A stretch of DNA of 64,000 bases from Kineosporiaceae bacterium SCSIO 59966. GTDB lineage: Bacteria; Actinomycetota; Actinomycetes; Actinomycetales; SCSIO-59966. The stretch covers positions 1,860,001 through 1,924,000 of the forward strand of contig CP052876.1 in NCBI GenBank assembly GCA_020881835.1, written 5' to 3'. Below the pieces are notes generated by a model that saw nothing but the letters and a program-made list of their open reading frames with translations, did no database searches and was not told where the DNA came from. Position numbers and translations under genes: made by a program. This document shows, one piece after another, positions 61,529-64,000 of this stretch. Every line of letters begins with the position of its first letter. The first letter of the stretch is position 1.

Positions 61529-61534
61529 AGGGTA
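61529..61534 (-). promoter_or_regulatory. -10 box of the iron-sulfur carrier gene (leaderless)
   Basis: TACCCT on the minus strand, 6 nt before the ATG; lies in the 23-nt gap after the glycerate kinase stop. Confidence 0.4.
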
Positions 61535-61545
61535 ACCCCCCGCAC

Positions 61546-62688
61546 TCATCGCTTCCATGACCGCGGGCTCCACGTCCGGGCCACCCGACGTGCCCGGGCA
61601 CGGAGCGTGCCAGCCGGGTCGGCCAACGCAGCCCGCACCTGCTCGGGTGTCTCCGCGACCGCGTAGGCAGTCTCGATCCCCACAGCAAGCATCTCCCGGC
61701 GGCCGGCGTGCACCTGCCCGGCCACGGCGACGACCGGTACACCGGCCGCAAGTGCCTCGTGCGCCACTCCGGCGACGACCTTGCCGCGCATCGACTGCCA
61801 GTCCACGGTGCCCTCACCGGTGACGACGAGGTCGCTGCGGCGCAGGCGGTCGGCGAACCCGACGGCCTCGAGGACGGTCTCGGTGCCCGAGCGACGGGTC
61901 GCCCCGAGCAGCAGCAGGGCGAACCCGATCCCGCCGGCGGCGCCGGCGCCCGGCTCGGCGACGAGCCGCTGGGGAGCGACGTCCGGACCGAGTGCGGCGA
62001 GTGCCACCTCGGCGAACCGGCCGAGCGCCGTACCCAGCTGCTGGGCCTGTTCGGGGCTGGCGCCCTTCTGCTCGGCGAAACCGGCGGCAGCCCCGTGGAA
62101 CCCGAGCAGCGGGACGTCGACGTCCGTGGCGGCGACGATCTCGGTCCCGGCGAACCGGTCGCGCACAGCGGCCAGTCCGGCCAGGGCCTCGTCCGGCAGG
62201 TCGGCCAGCGCGCCACCGCCGCGGCCGAGCAGGGCGGGGTCTCCCGCCCCCAGCGCGGCGAGCAGGCCCGCTCCCCCGTCGACCGTGCCGGTCCCACCGA
62301 GGCCGACGACGACGCGGCCGGCCGCCTCGGCAGCGGCCTCCAGCAAGGCTCCCAGCCCGGCGGACGTCGTCCGGGTGGGGTCTCGTCGTTCGACGGGGAC
62401 GAGGTGCAGCCCGCAGGCGTGGGCAGACTCCACGTACGCCGTGCCGTCGACGACGAGCATCGCCGCCGGGACGTCCTCACCGAGTGGCCCGGGCACGGTC
62501 AGCGAGCGCAGCTGCCCCCCCAGGGACCGGTGCAGGACGTCGACGAAGCCCGGGCCGCCGTCCGACAGGGGGCACAGGTCGAGCACGTCGTCCGGGGCGT
62601 GGTCGGCCCAGCCGGCTGCGAGCGCCTCGGCGGCCTGGGCGGCGGTCAGCGTGCCGGTGAAGCAGTCCGGCGCGAGGAGGACGCGCAC
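61546..62688 (-). CDS. Glycerate kinase (GckA/GlxK type I)
   Basis: 380 residues. RVLLAPDCFTGTLTAAQAAE and LCPLSDGGPGFVDVLHRSLG at the N-terminus, VVGLGGTGTVDGGAGLLAAL and ATDVDVPLLGFHGAAAGFAE, and VTGEGTVDWQSMRGKVVAGV are glycerate-kinase-family motifs. It phosphorylates glycerate in serine or glyoxylate metabolism. The GTG at 62686-62688 lies 5 nt after the M20 peptidase stop, so they are cotranscribed. Confidence 0.92.
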   Translation of the reverse strand: MRVLLAPDCFTGTLTAAQAAEALAAGWADHAPDDVLDLCPLSDGGPGFVDVLHRSLGGQLRSLTVPGPLGEDVPAAMLVVDGTAYVESAHACGLHLVPVERRDPTRTTSAGLGALLEAAAEAAGRVVVGLGGTGTVDGGAGLLAALGAGDPALLGRGGGALADLPDEALAGLAAVRDRFAGTEIVAATDVDVPLLGFHGAAAGFAEQKGASPEQAQQLGTALGRFAEVALAALGPDVAPQRLVAEPGAGAAGGIGFALLLLGATRRSGTETVLEAVGFADRLRRSDLVVTGEGTVDWQSMRGKVVAGVAHEALAAGVPVVAVAGQVHAGRREMLAVGIETAYAVAETPEQVRAALADPAGTLRARARRVARTWSPRSWKR

Positions 62689-62693
62689 GGCTG

Positions 62694-64000
62694 TCAGCGT
62701 CCGCTCAGCGCGGCGAGCAGCAGCGTCTCGGCGAGCGCGGCGCGCCGCAGCACCGTGAGGTGCAGTGACTCGTCGTAGCCGTGCGCCCGGGTGTCCGGGT
62801 CCTCCACGCCGGTGATGAGCACCGTGGCGTCGGGGAACTGCTCCTTGAGGTCCGCGACGAACGGGATCGACCCGCCGACCCCGGCGTGCACGACGTCGGC
62901 GCCCTCCCAGGCCTGGGACAGCGCCCAGCGCGCGGTGTCGTAGACGGGCCCGTCCACCTCACCGGCGAACGCGCTGCCGGTCTCCTTGAGGCTGACCTCG
63001 ACCTGCGCCCCGAACGGGGCCGAGTCCAGCAGGTGACGTCGCAGCGCCTCGTAGGCCTCGGACGGGTCCTGGCCCGGGGCCACCCGCAGCGACAGCTTCG
63101 CCCGCACGGCCGGCAGCAGGGTGTTCGAGGCGTGCGCCACGCTCGGGGCGTCGATGCCGACGATGGTCAGGGACGGCTGGGTCCACATCCGCGAGAGCAG
63201 CGACCCGTGACCGAGAAGCCGGACGCCGTCCAGCACGCCGGCGTCCGCTCGCAGGGTCTGCTCGGCATAGTCCAGGTCCGCCGCCTCGCTGCGGAGCAGC
63301 CCGGGCACGGCGACGGCCCCGTCGTCGTCCCAGAGCCGGTCGAGCAGCCGCAGGGTCGCGGTCATCGCGTCCGGAACGGCGCCGCCGTACATGCCGGAGT
63401 GCACGGCGTGCCGCAGGGTGCGCACCTCGACGACCGCCTCGACGAGGCCGCGCAGGGACGTCGTCAGCGACGGCTGGTCCACCGTCCAGTTGTCGGAGTC
63501 GGCGACGACCATGACGTCAGCGGCCAGCCGGTCGCGGTGCTCGCGCAGGAACGCGCCGAAGGACGGGGAGCCGACCTCCTCCTCGCCCTCGACGAACACC
63601 GTGACGCCGACGCCCTCGTCCGGGCCCCACGTCGGCAGCAGGGCACGCAGCGCGGCGACGTGGGTCATCACGCCGGCCTTGTCGTCCGCCGTCCCGCGGC
63701 CGTAGAGCCGTCCGTCGCGCTCGACCGGGTCGAAGGCCGGGGTGGTCCAGTCCTGCTCACCTCCGGGCGGCTGGACGTCGTGGTGGGCGTAGAGCAGCAC
63801 GGTCGGGGCGCCGGCCGGCGCGGGCCGGCGGGCCACGACGGCGGGGGCGCCGTCGGTGCCGTCCGGCCGGGGGGCGGTGAGGATGTCCACCTCGGGCATC
63901 CCGGCGTCCCGCAGCAGGCCGGCGACTCGTTCGGCGCTGGCGGCCACGTGCCCCTGGTCGAAGGCGGCGGCCGAGACGCTCGGGATCCGGACGAGGTCCT
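62694..64000 (-). CDS. M20 family metallopeptidase/dipeptidase (5' end outside window)
   Basis: At least 435 residues; the frame stays open to the window edge (DLVRIPSVSAAAFDQGHVAA), so the start lies beyond it. Zinc ligands are in VLLYAHHDVQPPGG (His), YGRGTADDKAGVMTHVAA (bridging Asp) and VFVEGEEEVGSPSF (catalytic and metal Glu). A lid/dimerisation domain (AVHSGMYGGAVPDA) and the C-terminal His in DTRAHGYDESLHL follow. Members remove amino acids from dipeptides or N-acyl groups. Confidence 0.92.
   Translation of the reverse strand, partial: DLVRIPSVSAAAFDQGHVAASAERVAGLLRDAGMPEVDILTAPRPDGTDGAPAVVARRPAPAGAPTVLLYAHHDVQPPGGEQDWTTPAFDPVERDGRLYGRGTADDKAGVMTHVAALRALLPTWGPDEGVGVTVFVEGEEEVGSPSFGAFLREHRDRLAADVMVVADSDNWTVDQPSLTTSLRGLVEAVVEVRTLRHAVHSGMYGGAVPDAMTATLRLLDRLWDDDGAVAVPGLLRSEAADLDYAEQTLRADAGVLDGVRLLGHGSLLSRMWTQPSLTIVGIDAPSVAHASNTLLPAVRAKLSLRVAPGQDPSEAYEALRRHLLDSAPFGAQVEVSLKETGSAFAGEVDGPVYDTARWALSQAWEGADVVHAGVGGSIPFVADLKEQFPDATVLITGVEDPDTRAHGYDESLHLTVLRRAALAETLLLAALSGR

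Overview
The window is about 72% G+C, uses many GTG starts, and carries a bcc-aa3 type respiratory chain, a PimB-like mannosyltransferase and SCO2126-SCO2156-like gene order. All of this points to an aerobic high-G+C actinobacterium. A Micrococcales relative is my guess, but I cannot place it to genus. Genes are tightly packed, with many ATGA/GTGA start-stop overlaps and several promoters whose -10 box sits 6-7 nt before the start codon (leaderless transcripts).

Layout. (1) 1-5.6 kb: housekeeping block with the ftsK 5' end, an OsmC protein, and a leftward dapA - rnj - LLM oxidoreductase - thioesterase operon. (2) 5.8-18.6 kb: a Tad/Flp pilus locus. Rightward are TadE, TadG, a sensor kinase, a frameshifted response regulator, a small membrane protein and a DnaB-like ATPase. 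Leftward are flp, a second flp-like gene, cpaB, cpaE/tadZ, cpaF/tadA, a VWA-TadB fusion, tadC and a receiver/GAF-like protein. No prepilin peptidase is in the window. (3) 19.2-32 kb: a defence island. A Druantia type III-like pair (DruH-like, 1006 aa; DruE-like helicase with DUF1998, 1762 aa) is coupled to a Cas4/AddB-like iron-sulfur PD-(D/E)XK nuclease. Next to it lie an HNH endonuclease, a C5-cytosine methyltransferase and a Vsr mismatch endonuclease. (4) 32-49.4 kb: lipid and envelope genes (plsC-like, esterase, fadD15-like, pimB-like), tandem ROK kinases, an ArsA-like ATPase, a second kinase/regulator pair paralogous to the one in the Tad locus, and a DnaQ-UvrC-like exonuclease whose divergent promoter matches the PafBC DNA-damage consensus perfectly. 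(5) 49.4-51.1 kb: a repeat-rich stretch where an aldo/keto reductase is bracketed by two nested sets of inverted repeats. (6) 51-64 kb: trpD, a receiver-like protein, ctaE-qcrCAB rightward and ctaCDF leftward (cytochrome bcc-aa3), then aat, erpA-like, glycerate kinase and a partial M20 peptidase.

Most noteworthy are the extended Druantia-like island, the palindromic PafBC-type divergent promoter at 47155-47240, the nested inverted repeats around the reductase, and the frameshifted regulator paired with kinases whose ATPase domains look degenerate. All function calls rest on reading motifs in translated sequence; no database search was run.
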